From positions 1-64,000 of the forward strand of contig CAJXQX010000012.1 of assembly GCA_913058185.1 (NCBI GenBank): DNA of 64,000 nucleotides. The letters are read 5' to 3'. Numbering within the stretch: position 1 is the first letter of the stretch; every line of letters begins with the position of its first letter. The translations under genes and the position numbers were made by a program. Below the pieces are notes generated by a model. The model was not told where the DNA came from, did not search any database, and was given only the letters and a program-made list of their open reading frames with translations. The DNA is from an uncultured Verrucomicrobiota bacterium. Lineage in GTDB: Bacteria; Verrucomicrobiota; Verrucomicrobiia; Opitutales; Opitutaceae. Positions 37,501 to 46,758 of the stretch are shown in pieces.

Positions 37501-38654
37501 GGGACGAACGACCGGTATCGGAACACCTGCAAGTCAGAGTAAGAGTCACGGATGATGCCGATGAAGAGATCGTAGCTTCTCGATCGCTCACCGAGATTCA
37601 GGCAAAGGTGGCTGAGCACCAGCGTCATGCCAGTAAGACCATCGATCGGAATGCGCCGAAGCTTTGGCGTAAGGCCAAGGAGGAATGGGAAACCGAAGCG
37701 TTGGAGGATTGGCCTCAGCGAGATTTACCTACTGAAATTGTCATTGGGGAACACGGTGGCATGGCCATCAAAGCCTATCCCGGATTCGCCGCGACGCGGG
37801 AGGGCGTGGTCTTGCGACTGTATCGATCGTTTGAAGAAGTCACCACCACGGGTCTCCGCGGTTTGCGTGCGATGCTTGCGCATGGGATACGCCGCGACTT
37901 GGGGTGGATGGAAAAGGACCTGAAAGCCCTCAAATCAATTGGTCCATTGGCGAGTTCCTTTTATGGGATCGAAGATCTCAAGGTCGACGCGGTAAAGATG
38001 CTGACCACCTGGCTCACCAATCCGGTGCGCGTTCCGGAACGGGCGGGCGAACGGACCGAAATACAATTTCAAGCGGCGGTGAAGCAGGCTCAGGAAGAAT
38101 CGCGCAAAGCGGTCCCGGCGTTGGTGGATCGTCTGCAAGTGATCTTAGAGTTGCGGTTGAAGTTGGTGCTGCACCAGACCCCATATTCAGGGCTTAAGGA
38201 CGACGTGGATCGGATGGTTGGACCGCGCTTCTTGGCCGATACTCCCTTTGCTCAATTGGCCCATTTTGAACGTTATCTGCGGGCGAGATTGATCCGGGCG
38301 GATCGATGGAAACAGCAGCTCAAAAAGGAAGCCGAGCGGGAACGCACAATTGCGCCATTGATGACGGCTCTGAATACGGTGGAGGATGATCAGAAGCGTG
38401 AGCGCCTGCGTTGGTTGATCGAGGAATTGCGGGTGAGCTTGTGGGCCCAGACTCTCGGCACGGCCGAACCGGTATCTGTTAAAAAGTTACGTGAATTGAT
38501 CGGTGCAAATTCGGACACGATTGCGAATCCCAATCAGGCTTCGCCGGCTCCTAAGCCGCCGCCGTTGGCGGTGACGCTACTACCGGGGAAAACGAAAAAG
38601 AAACCACTCAAGAGTCTTAATGCATTGGGCGGGCTGTTCCGGCCTCCGGGGTAG
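34578..38654 (+). CDS. hrpA: ATP-dependent RNA helicase HrpA
   Basis: A 1358-residue DEAH-box helicase, matching the usual 1300 residues of bacterial HrpA. Walker A GETGSGKTT (57-65), DEAH (154-157) in IIIDEAHERS, SAT motif in VITSATID, then motif VI with QRKGRAGR. HA2 and OB-fold regions follow, and a long C-terminal DUF3418 (LNYLYKPGDANDGVTLEV, IKAYPGFAATREGVVLRLY). The exact start is uncertain, since the first 27 residues lack conservation and overlap the divergent membrane-protein gene; a TTG at 34659 is an alternative. HrpA processes mRNA and rescues stalled ribosomes in enterobacteria; a comparable role is assumed here. Confidence 0.95.
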   Translation: MPAISGGSFTLGFPFAFVPDQKPFPFRLEFPPDLPISARAGEIVDAIQAHSVVVLAGETGSGKTTQIPKLCLAAGRGTLGRIACTQPRRVAALSVSRRVAEEMGVGWGREVGCKVRFEDRTSRDTVVKFMTDGMLLAEVQSDPKLREYDTIIIDEAHERSLNIDFLLGHLRQLRHDRPDLRIVITSATIDTAAFSKAFDDAPVIKVSGRTYEVEVIYNPLDEFGAESDDSGGEKKRESLHYIDGAIEATRRILSTTNSGDVLVFMPAERDIRETIDGLGGSARGCDLIPLFGRLSNSEQQRVFAATARRRVIVATNIAETSLTLPGIRYVVDTGLVRVSRYSPQSRTRRLPIEAVAQSSANQRKGRAGRVAAGVCIRLYSEEDYEERPKFAQPEIQRANLADVILRMKAFGLGDIERFPFLNMPASKSIKAGYALLDELHAIESEGSIRRLTDIGQALARLPVDPSVGRMILQARHEKALREVVIIAAGLSVQDPRERPLEKQGAADAAHRRFTHRESDFLTLLSIWESLHDQFEKLTQSKMRRWCRDHFMSYTRLREWRDIHHQLHDVLRERKDLGHSSVWDGTTSDKSIAEATDDLGLDDPAFRAIHRSILAGLLGNIANRDDEKGGYKATHDRKPVIFPGSGLFVREEKKKGKGTKAAATPAAGKARSPRWLMSAEFMETSRLYARTCARLDPRWVLDLGAHLLQRSFREPFWDEEKGRVMVRQRTRLYGLEIEARAVSYGKIQPEEATDIFIREALVNDTIKWPFDFLTHNREVRTRVENQLTRTRDRGVMNLDQAVWHFYSTHLTDAGHVVSAVGELIALVKERCPHEPTFLQFEPDDLRPVEDAAVDASAFPESIPLATMVLPLNYLYKPGDANDGVTLEVDVAQAEKLTAGELDWAVPGHLEAKIEHYLRALPKELRRAVMPLAATARGLVPELRAMDRAATERVAIAESLALRLGERFGLRISPAIWDERPVSEHLQVRVRVTDDADEEIVASRSLTEIQAKVAEHQRHASKTIDRNAPKLWRKAKEEWETEALEDWPQRDLPTEIVIGEHGGMAIKAYPGFAATREGVVLRLYRSFEEVTTTGLRGLRAMLAHGIRRDLGWMEKDLKALKSIGPLASSFYGIEDLKVDAVKMLTTWLTNPVRVPERAGERTEIQFQAAVKQAQEESRKAVPALVDRLQVILELRLKLVLHQTPYSGLKDDVDRMVGPRFLADTPFAQLAHFERYLRARLIRADRWKQQLKKEAERERTIAPLMTALNTVEDDQKRERLRWLIEELRVSLWAQTLGTAEPVSVKKLRELIGANSDTIANPNQASPAPKPPPLAVTLLPGKTKKKPLKSLNALGGLFRPPG

Positions 38655-38730
38655 TGGAATTCTAACTAAAATTGATTCATGAAGGCCTCGAACCAGGGAA
38701 AGGGAGTTGGGGGCCTCTTAAGTCATGTCG

Positions 38731-40464
38731 CTATCCATCGGACCGGAGAGCGAGTCGATCCAGTAACGTATCCTGAAGTTGATAAAATTTATCAATGTCC
38801 TGCGGCGATCGACAGTTCTGCAGGCCAATATCGACGATCTCCAGGGCGCGGTCGAGTTGGCCCAACTCGGTGTGGAGCTGGGAGGCGCTCAAACTGATGC
38901 GAGCGACGGTGGGGAACAGGTCAATGCCTTCGCCCAATTCTTCCAAATCACTGGCGCTGGGCGTTGCGTCTGAAAGTAACCAGAGATTGCCCAGCAAAGT
39001 GTAGATGCGTGCCATCGGCGGCTGCAAACGACGAGCGAGATCGAGGATGGCGAGGATCTCACCGGTTTGATCGACTGAAAACTTGGTGCCGGGGGACAAT
39101 GCAGCATGGGCTGCCTGGTAACGACCGGCGGCTATCGCGTAGTAGACTGAAGCAGATCCGGGAATTCGGGCCGTGCCTTGTTCCAGCAGTGGCAACGCGG
39201 TCTCCAAGTTTTTGGCATTGAATTCCAAGAGACCGATCGAAAGTTGGACCCGAGCCGAATTTTCCGTTTCTTGTTGAGCCAATCGTCCGGTGTTCCGGGC
39301 GTTTTTGAGGTAGGCATCGCGTGTATCCGGAAAATGTTGATCGGCACAGATAAAGGCCAGGCGGGCCCACTCCAGCCGTCCAAACCAGATCTCTTCCGGG
39401 GTGGCGCGGCGCACTTGAAAACGAGGAGGCCGGGGCAATCGACGTGGGGCGATACGGTGGTCGTCATTTGTCGTGGTCGCCAGATAGTCGCTGAGGATGT
39501 CGCGACTGTCTGCGAAGCTGAAACCAAAGCATTCGCGGAAAAATGAATCGGAGGGTCCCCGCGCCACGGTGCCATCCACAAATTTCCAAAGTGCCTCCCG
39601 GTAGCGTCCGTCCTCGGCGAACATGGCCCAACGCACGAAAAGGGTGGATTGGCGGACCCAGGCCTCGCGGTTGGCGGCACTTTGATCGGTGGTGGGGGTT
39701 GAGATCTGACGCGACAAAGGCAACAACTGACGGGGACGATTGGGATTGCGGCGCAGGGCATCGGCTTCGCCTCCGGAGATCCAGAGCACTGGGCCGATCG
39801 TGACGTCGTCCTGGCTAAATTCACTGGGGTCATAGACGCCACTCAGGCCTTCGACGAACCAAAGCGGAAGGGCGGGCGTGCGACGCGAGAGCAGGAAACG
39901 AATTCGGTTCGTGAGGAAGGTGAATTCAATTCCCGGATTTCTGGAGAAGTTGCGCCGAACCATGGCATCAGGAGTTTGCTGTCGGGAGTAGGCGTAGACC
40001 ATGGAGGTCTCGCCGTCATCGAGGCGAATGTTGGGCATCAGCCGCATGCCAGTTTTGCATCCTGCATTCTTAACATTACCAAACAGCGCAGTCATCGTTG
40101 AGTCGCGGATGGCTGATCCGCCGGGGTCCGCGATCAATAGGTGGCGTTTGGGTTAGGCAGATCGCCAAAGAAAACGCTCCGGAATAAGCAGATTGACCAA
40201 TTGCTCCTGGCGAAGGTAAGTGGAAACAAAGTCTCGGGCCTGCTCAGAATCGACATCGGTGAGCAGTTCGAAGTCGGCCTCTGGCAGGGAGACGAAACGC
40301 CAGGTGCGCGCTCTTCTGTCATCATGATCCACGACAAACGGAGGGAGTGATACCACCGGTCCTTCGGTGGGCGGCGGAGGCTCGGGCTGGGCGAGAGCCG
40401 GACGTATGCCCACGGCTGTCAACAGGACAAGGATGGGCCAACGAAGATGGCGTGGTGGTCTCAT
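38731..40464 (-). pseudogene. Secreted peptidase-MA-like/TPR protein interrupted by an in-frame stop
   Basis: A secreted N-terminus (ATG at 40464, signal peptide VLLTAVGIRPALAQ) runs 103 codons to a TAA at 40153-40155. The frame resumes without shift (PKRHLLIADPGGSAIRDS) to 38731, giving about 577 codons in total. The middle resembles gluzincin-type peptidase-MA domains around PLWFVEGLSGVYDPSEF, but the HExxH that normally precedes it is missing (only FLTNRIRFLLSRR there). The last third is helical repeats of the TPR type (ALPLLEQGTARIPGSASVYY, QLDRALEIVDIGLQN). The start overlaps the stop of the S9-like gene by four bases, so they form one operon. A nonsense change, possibly from a Gln codon, or a sequence error separates the two halves. 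Confidence 0.65.
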
Positions 40465-42945
40465 GGCACTTCTTCGGTTGGGCCGATTTCAACGGCGAAG
40501 TTATAGAGATTGGTGTAGAGAAAATCAGCCACTTCCAGCCAGATCTCAGGGCGTTGTTCGAGGGAGCGACCATACGCGGCGGCGGGGAGCTCAAAATATC
40601 GGGGGTCCCGCTTCTGCCGACGGAGTTGTCGACGCAGCGCGATCGCATCATCACTGCGCACCGACAAGCTGTCGGTTTCCTGGCAGATTAGGAGTGGCGC
40701 CGTCAGGTTTTCGATGTCCTTCAGCACGGACCCTGCTTTGCCCTGGATGTAGTCCGGGGGGGAATACCATGAAGCCAAACGACTAGGCAGGTTGACGGGA
40801 TTGGGCAGCGTATGGTCGTTCATCTTACGAAAGGCGGCGATCCGGGTGGATAACGACTCCGGGTTGTCGGTTCCGGTTGGGTCCTTATAGCCCTCGAAAT
40901 TCTTGGGGTCGGTGGGATCGTCAAATATCGTGGTTTCCTCGGTGGATCCGCCCCTCTTGCGGAGCTCTTGCAAGTCTCTGCCGATGCTGGCCTCGTAGGC
41001 CAACGCGTTTCGGGCCTGTTCAAGTCGCCGAGAACCGAGCTCGCGCGATTGGCGCTCTGGGGGTGACCGGGTGAGTGACTGAAGGCTGTTGATTCCATTG
41101 AGGGAAATCACGCAACGAAACAGATCGGGCCTCAGCTCGGCGGCGCGCAGAGCCAAACACCCTCCGTAGCCGGCGCCAACCACCGCGACGCGGCGGGGTG
41201 AAAAGGGGTGTTTGGTTTGCAACCACTCCAAGGTCGTTTCGACGGCGGAGAGAGCGGCCTCATCCAGAGCCTCACGGGCGGAGAACAGAAACTCGTTTCC
41301 TCGTCCCGACGTGCCGGGATAGTCGACCTGCAGAACCAAGCAACCCGTCTCCGCGAGCGTTTGCATCGCCGGTGAATAGCCAGACGGAGGGGATCGCCAG
41401 AGGGCATCCGGAAAATATACCACCAATGAGGGTGGGTCGATCAACGGCTGTTTGGGCACCGCGATTTGCCCGGTGATGGGCAGCCCGGAAGGTGTGCGGA
41501 GGGTGAAGCGTTCGGTCTGGTGCCGTTGGTCGCGGGCCGGTTGCGGTGAAGTTTGCATAAACTCCGTCCAGTTGCCGGTCAACTTCTCGAACACGAAGTA
41601 GCGCCCGGGGTCGCTGGCGGACGACAGATGCACGAGGAACCGTGATCGGGCATCGTCCCAATCAATGATTTGACGGTCGCGGTCGGGGAAAGCACGGGCG
41701 ATTTCGGCATCGACGAGGGTGAGACGCGGATCGATCCAGCGGGTTCGGGCGAACTCAAGCGGCGGGCGAATCCCGACCAATTGGCCGGAACGGCGATCAA
41801 AGATAAGCGGTGACGGAGCCTGGGCGGCTCGGAAATCGGTGTAGTGCATGGCTACATTGTAACTCCGGAGGTGCCTTTCCTGATCGCCGAGGGGGGGGCT
41901 GATGAGGGTGGTCGCGGGGTCAGCCAGATCAATTTTGCGATCAATTGTGGCGAGACCAGTGGGTTCGCCGGTGCTGAGGTTAACCCCAAAAATTCCGTAG
42001 GTGTTGCGCCCGACATTTGAGGCGTAAAAGAGAACGTTGGGATCAGCATCAAACGCCAGCGGGAAGCTTCGTTCGGTCCACAGGGTGTCCGCACCGGCAG
42101 AGAAGGGATCCGCTAAGTTGGGATGAAGAACACGGTCGAGCGATTGCCAACGCTTCTTGAACAGTTTGGATTTGGTGGTGCTCACCTGCCATCGAACAGG
42201 CAGTGTCTCCCGGTCTTCAATGAGACGGAATCGGCCTGTCCGATCGATCAGTGTGCGCATCGCGGTGCTGGAAACGCTGACCGCGTCGAGCATGTGCACA
42301 TGCGCCCGTTTCGAGATTAAGCTCGGCGGTCACCCATTGCGAATCACGAAAGTGGGCGCCGGCTACGCCTTCAATGATCACCTTGTCCCGGGAATGGTTG
42401 GCGAAACGAACCAATCGCGGCGGACGGTTGATCTTATAGGATACATTCCCGAGGCCATCCTCTTCAGCTCCGAAAGCCGCAAGGTTGACATCGAACGGGA
42501 TGATTTCGGTGGAAAAACGATTCGAGTCGAGCACCTCCCGGGCCAGTCCCTGTTCAATGTCGATCACATCGATAACCCATTGCTCGGTGGCGAGCACGAG
42601 TCGATCGGGAGAGACCCATTCGAGGGCAGTCAGTCGTGCTTCCGCCAAGTCACCCAGATGAATGCTATGGTTCGAATAGGGGTAGTCGGTGCCCACAATT
42701 TCTACCGTGGTGATACCGGCGGCGGTTCGGCTGTAAGCAAGATGGCTACCGTCGCGGGATAAGGTGGCTCGCGTGGTGAGGAGAGGACGCAGAAATGCGC
42801 GGAGGTGCTCCTGATCCACCTCGGGGCTGGGCGCAACTTTCGGAGGGCGCAGCCAAAATTGAGCGTAGACTGAATCGGCGCAAAACAGGAGGGCGGAAAG
42901 AATGAGCGCTAAGCGCAGGTAAACGGGACGGGACAAGGTCAACAT
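40461..42945 (-). pseudogene. S9 (prolyl oligopeptidase)-like protein, frameshifted and lacking the catalytic Ser
   Basis: The N-terminal frame (42945 down to 42217) has a signal peptide and the start of a beta-propeller (ATLSRDGSHLAYSRTAAG). The downstream frame (42299 down to 40461) carries the rest of the propeller and an alpha/beta hydrolase domain. They join near 42300 if one base is removed (LNLETGA then VHMLDAVSV). In the hydrolase domain the nucleophile elbow reads VVGAGYGGCLAL where active members have GxSxGG: the Ser is Gly, a one-base AGC-to-GGC difference. The usual late His motif is also not visible (ELPAAAYGRSLEQ). The protein appears to be an inactive S9 relative, broken as well. 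It is followed by the coupled TPR gene. Confidence 0.78.
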
Positions 42946-43229
42946 CGCGAATGATCGTTGGGGGCATTACCGTTCGGCGAAAAGTGGTTATGCGTAATGG
43001 GGTGGGGCGAGGAGTTTGGGGCCAAGGTGGTGTCCTCTAACAGATTCGTCTGGAAGACGAATAGGAAGTCATCAGACATCGCATTTTTGGTAGTGTTCCA
43101 CCCCGATTGCGACGAGCTTATCCTCGCCGAGGGGCAGGATGAGAAACAGTTCGTCCGAGAGGTTTGTTTCGACCACCCAATTTATGAACATCGATGGACG
43201 GGCGAGTTGACGAGGACGGTCGCGACGTC

Positions 43230-44117
43230 ATGGTCCGCCGCATGAGGCCAGCATGGCCATGCGCCGGACTACTCCTTCTTTCGCTAATCTTTCAAACCGG
43301 ATGCACTCTCTTGGATGCGGCCAAGACTTTCACGGCGCCAGTAACCTCGGCGGCCTCGATGATCGGAGCCGGGAGTAAGGCTGCGGCAAAATCTGTGGGT
43401 TCTGCGGTCGGCGCGATCGGATCTACTTCTGCTGCCGTCGACAAAACTACCGGTAGTGCTGCGATGGGCACAGGCCGGGTGGCGGTATCGGGAGTTCGCA
43501 CGGTATCTCGTGTTTCTGCCTCTTCGATGGGGGAGGGTGGTTCCGTTTCAAGCGGGGCTGTTAGCGGCACGGGCTCTCTGGCCGGAGGCACGATGCGGGC
43601 GACTGGATCCGTGGGAGGGGCAACGATCGGGACTTCGGGATCCGTCACCCGTAGTGCGGTCGGGGGAGGAGGCCGCGTGGCTCGATCGGTAGTGAGTGGC
43701 GGGACGCGCGTTCCGGTATCCTCGATCCGCATTTCGGGTTCAATTGTGGACAGTGCCATCCGCGGAGGCGGGACGGTGGCTCGATCCACCATCAGAAGCG
43801 GAACCCGAGTATCGGCGACAACGGTTCGTGCCACGGGAAACCTGACGGCTTCCACCATCAATAATTTGTCCCGTATGTCTCGGGCTGGTTTAATCACTTT
43901 TATCGATACGTCGGGCGGCAAGGTGGTGCGCGTGCCGTGGCGTGCGGGCCTCAATGTTTATGGCGGAAGTGCGTTGGCGAATTTGCAAACAGTTGAACGG
44001 GCTTTGGCGATTATCCGCGGCGGCCGATTGGTTTACCAAACAGTCCGCGCGCTGGCGGACGCCCGAGGTTTTCAATTGGAACCCGGTGATGTGCTGCGTT
44101 TGGCCAACCGCGGTTAG
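43230..44117 (+). CDS. Lipoprotein with twelve 11-residue tandem repeats
   Basis: About 295 residues from the ATG of MVRRMRPAWPC; an upstream ATG at 43194 adds 12 charged residues, and an ATG at 43242 is also possible. A lipoprotein signal (GLLLLSLIFQTGC) predicts lipidation and envelope location. After an Ala/Ser-rich stretch, twelve 11-residue units follow without gaps, for example SVGGATIGTSG, RVARSVVSGGT, SIVDSAIRGGG, RVSATTVRATG. The pattern is [SR]-[VL] at positions 1-2, a small residue at 4-5, [VIM] at 7 and usually G at 10-11. This would suit a narrow beta-solenoid. The C-terminal about 75 residues (LITFIDTSGGKVVRVPW...LEPGDVLRLANRG) look like a small globular cap. I know no named family. 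It stands alone between divergent and convergent neighbours. Confidence 0.75.
   Translation: MVRRMRPAWPCAGLLLLSLIFQTGCTLLDAAKTFTAPVTSAASMIGAGSKAAAKSVGSAVGAIGSTSAAVDKTTGSAAMGTGRVAVSGVRTVSRVSASSMGEGGSVSSGAVSGTGSLAGGTMRATGSVGGATIGTSGSVTRSAVGGGGRVARSVVSGGTRVPVSSIRISGSIVDSAIRGGGTVARSTIRSGTRVSATTVRATGNLTASTINNLSRMSRAGLITFIDTSGGKVVRVPWRAGLNVYGGSALANLQTVERALAIIRGGRLVYQTVRALADARGFQLEPGDVLRLANRG
43476..43871 (+). repeat. Coding tandem repeat, 12 units of 33 bp
   Basis: The part of the lipoprotein gene encoding the twelve 11-residue units. Repeats are clear at protein level but diverged at DNA level, indicating an old, selected array and not recent slippage. Confidence 0.8.
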
Positions 44118-44137
44118 TTGAATCGGACCGATTTACT

Positions 44138-44932
44138 CTAATTTCCGTCGGCTAACTTGAGTTTCCACCCGGTCCCGGTGCGACGTAAACGGACCGACCT
44201 CTCGAAGGCTTGGGAAAGCCGAGCGGACGTGAGCTCATCCTGCAACGAGCCCGCGGCCAAACGTTTCCCTCGGGAAAGCAGCAGCAGATTGGTGAACCCC
44301 GGAGTGATCTCTTCCACGTGATGGGTCACGAGAATGATGGTGGGCCCATTGGGGTCTTGTGTCAGTGCCTCCATCGCCACCAAAAAATCAGCCCGGGCTA
44401 CGGGATCAAGTCCGGCGCAGGGCTCATCTAGGATGAGGGCCTGGGGGGAGGCGGCGAGGGCACGCGCGATGAGCACGCGTTGGCGTTCGCCTTGCGAGAG
44501 GTAAGCCCACTCACGATTGATGATCTCTTTGGCGTTGAGTTGCGTGAGCAGTCGACGGGCCAGTCGCTGATCGGCGGGGGTGGCTTCACCCCAGAAATCG
44601 AGTTGATCGTAGATGCCACTGATCACGGTTTCGATGGCCGGCTCGCCTCCCGGGATGTGGGGTTGCAGGGAAGATGATACCATGGCGATGGCGCGGCGCA
44701 CCTCGCGCCAGTCGCATTCCCCGTAGGTTTGCCCCAATAATTTAATGTTGCCCGACGTGGGCGTGAGGAAGCCCGTGAGGCTGCGCAGGAGGGACGTTTT
44801 ACCGCAACCGTTGGGTCCCATGATCACCCAGTGTTCTCCGGCATGGACGATCCAATCGAGTTGATTGAGCAGAGTTTTTGGGCCGCGCCTCAGAGTGAGC
44901 GCATCAACATCGAGGAGCGTATCAGTCGGCAT
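44138..44932 (-). CDS. Orphan ABC transporter ATP-binding protein
   Basis: About 264 residues from the ATG of MPTDTLLDVDALTLRRGP. A longer frame to 44998 is only the end of the neighbouring gene read in another frame. Walker A GPNGCGKTS, Q-loop MVSSSLQPH, signature LSQGERQRV, Walker B ALILDEPCAGLD and switch His in LVTHHVEEI are all present. The sequence type (YlmA/ModF-like single ATPase) often stands without a membrane partner, and none is adjacent here. The start lies inside the true 3' end of the metalloprotease gene (restored stop at 44922), so translation may be coupled. Confidence 0.87.
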   Translation of the reverse strand: MPTDTLLDVDALTLRRGPKTLLNQLDWIVHAGEHWVIMGPNGCGKTSLLRSLTGFLTPTSGNIKLLGQTYGECDWREVRRAIAMVSSSLQPHIPGGEPAIETVISGIYDQLDFWGEATPADQRLARRLLTQLNAKEIINREWAYLSQGERQRVLIARALAASPQALILDEPCAGLDPVARADFLVAMEALTQDPNGPTIILVTHHVEEITPGFTNLLLLSRGKRLAAGSLQDELTSARLSQAFERSVRLRRTGTGWKLKLADGN

Positions 44933-45010
44933 CGTAAACTTCGATGAGGCCGACACCCATGCCATCGTTGATGCCGGAGAGTTGAACCGTGTAGGCACCG
45001 GGGGTGAGAT

Positions 45011-46615
45011 TCACGAGCATACCGTGTCGAGGCTGCTGTTCGGTAGGTCAAATGCGCCCACGCGCTGGGCGGTGGCGAGGAGGGTGGCACTATCCCAATT
45101 GTCGTTGGTCTGGACTTGGGTTGAGGTGCCATCTACGGAGCGGAATAGGGTGAGTTGCGGATCGGCGATTGAGCCGTTTACCCCGAAGTTTCCGAGAGTC
45201 GGTCCGACGCCCCGAATGAGAAGGTTTTTGGTTCCAGTGCCGCCGATAACGAAACCCGCTACGAGCACTTCGGCTCCGGTGCCGACCTGCGAACGAGCCG
45301 AGATATTTGTGAGCCGCGGTCCCGTGGGAGTGGTTGGGAAAGCGGTGTCGTAGATTTCAGCCAGGGCAATTCCAGTCGCACCGTTGTTGCCGGTGACTTT
45401 AACGGTATAAGATGCGGATGTAAGCGTGGCGACCAGGGCGGCATCGAGACTGTTGTCGGGCAGCGCAAAGGCGCCGACCGTTTGAAAGATACTCGAGATT
45501 GAAGTGTCCCAATTGTCGTTAGATTGGGTCTCCGTCGTGCCGGAGAACAGGCCGAGGGTAGGATCGGAGATCGAGCCGTTGACCCCAAAATCACCAAGAG
45601 TAGGACCCACGCCGCGGATCAGCAGAGACTTGTCGCCTCCGCTGATGGCGAAACCGGCAATGAGAGTTTGCGCGTCACTGCCGGCGTTGTTGCGCACGGA
45701 GATGTTGGTCAGGTAAGCAAACTCGGTAGGAGTGGTCTCTTCAAATTCATACCCCAGATCCTTAAGGATACCGAGTTCGATTTGACTTAGTGTGCGCACT
45801 CCCGGTCCTGTATCGGAGGCCGAATTCATGAGTAATGCCAACGCATCGACGTAAGTTGGGTCGTCGGTATGGCTGGCGCTACTGCCGTCTTCCCAAGGGG
45901 TGGGTGAATAGATTACGACGGGTTGGCCATTGTTAGCCGCGAGAGCGTTAGTGCCGTTAAAAAAGAGACTGGAGCCACCAGCCAGAGCGCCCAGCTCGGC
46001 GGGGCGAAACTGAAATTGCTCATCGATCACGCGGGTGCCGGAATTATTTACGAGGAACTTATCGAAAGGGGCCCAAGCATCGGGAGTCCCCGAAGTCTCT
46101 TCGAAATAACCGGTGCCGTTGGAGGCAATCGCTCCGCTAAACCCGATAGCGTGCAAAATCTCGTGCATGGCCGTGCTGACGAAGTCGAAAGAATCGGGGC
46201 CGATATCATTGTCCAAATCCCAGTCATGGAATAAATTCCAGGTTATTTCACCATCGGCATCGTCCCCGTTTCCGTCGGTGCCATTGAGGACTTTCTTGTG
46301 AGCGATCGACGGGGTAAACCCATTGTCCAAGCTGACAATCCCACTCCCTGCGCTGGCCAACGTATCATTATCCGTCGTGTTGGAATTGACGTCGAAGGTG
46401 ATGGTCACGGCGCGACCGATCGGCAGCTGTTGCGAGAGGGATTGCCCGGCTGATTCCAATGCGCTGCGACGGGTAGCTCCTTGGGTCGGGTCGTTGAATC
46501 CGGCGCCGCTATCTTTGAAGTTGAACTGGAATGCGAGCTGAGCGTTTGCGGTCGAAAGCAGCCCGAGAGCTGAAACGGCCCCGATCAATATCAGGCGATT
46601 AAGGTGTTTTTTCAT
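45011..46615 (-). CDS. Secreted zinc metalloprotease with C-terminal beta repeats, 3' frameshift
   Basis: Starts at the ATG of MKKHLNRLILIGAV; an in-frame TTG at 46642 is less likely. A signal peptide ends at TANA. The protease half has a zinc motif in AMHEILHAIGF followed by a Ser where M10-type enzymes have a third His, resembling the NF038122-type metalloproteases. Two copies of a roughly 125-residue repeat follow (each with LTNIS[VA]R, LLIRGVGPTLG[DN]FGVNGSI, NDNWD, GAF[AD]LP[DN][NS]SLD). The same repeat occurs twice in the PQQ-propeller protein at 62.8 kb. The open frame stops early (DTVCS). Restoring one base near 45020-45024 gives the complete repeat ending LTPGAYTVQL...GLIEVYDAD at 44922, so the 3' end is frameshifted or misread. 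Confidence 0.8.
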   Translation of the reverse strand: MKKHLNRLILIGAVSALGLLSTANAQLAFQFNFKDSGAGFNDPTQGATRRSALESAGQSLSQQLPIGRAVTITFDVNSNTTDNDTLASAGSGIVSLDNGFTPSIAHKKVLNGTDGNGDDADGEITWNLFHDWDLDNDIGPDSFDFVSTAMHEILHAIGFSGAIASNGTGYFEETSGTPDAWAPFDKFLVNNSGTRVIDEQFQFRPAELGALAGGSSLFFNGTNALAANNGQPVVIYSPTPWEDGSSASHTDDPTYVDALALLMNSASDTGPGVRTLSQIELGILKDLGYEFEETTPTEFAYLTNISVRNNAGSDAQTLIAGFAISGGDKSLLIRGVGPTLGDFGVNGSISDPTLGLFSGTTETQSNDNWDTSISSIFQTVGAFALPDNSLDAALVATLTSASYTVKVTGNNGATGIALAEIYDTAFPTTPTGPRLTNISARSQVGTGAEVLVAGFVIGGTGTKNLLIRGVGPTLGNFGVNGSIADPQLTLFRSVDGTSTQVQTNDNWDSATLLATAQRVGAFDLPNSSLDTVCS

Positions 46616-46758
46616 GAGAGGTTGAAGCGGATGGGATACCAAAAACCATAGGGAGTGGGAGCGGAGGGGGGCGAGCGGGAATCATGCGATCAAGCGAAGT
46701 AATGCCCAATTACGCTAATCGACTGGCTTCGTGGCGAATCTCACATGAATATTTAGCC

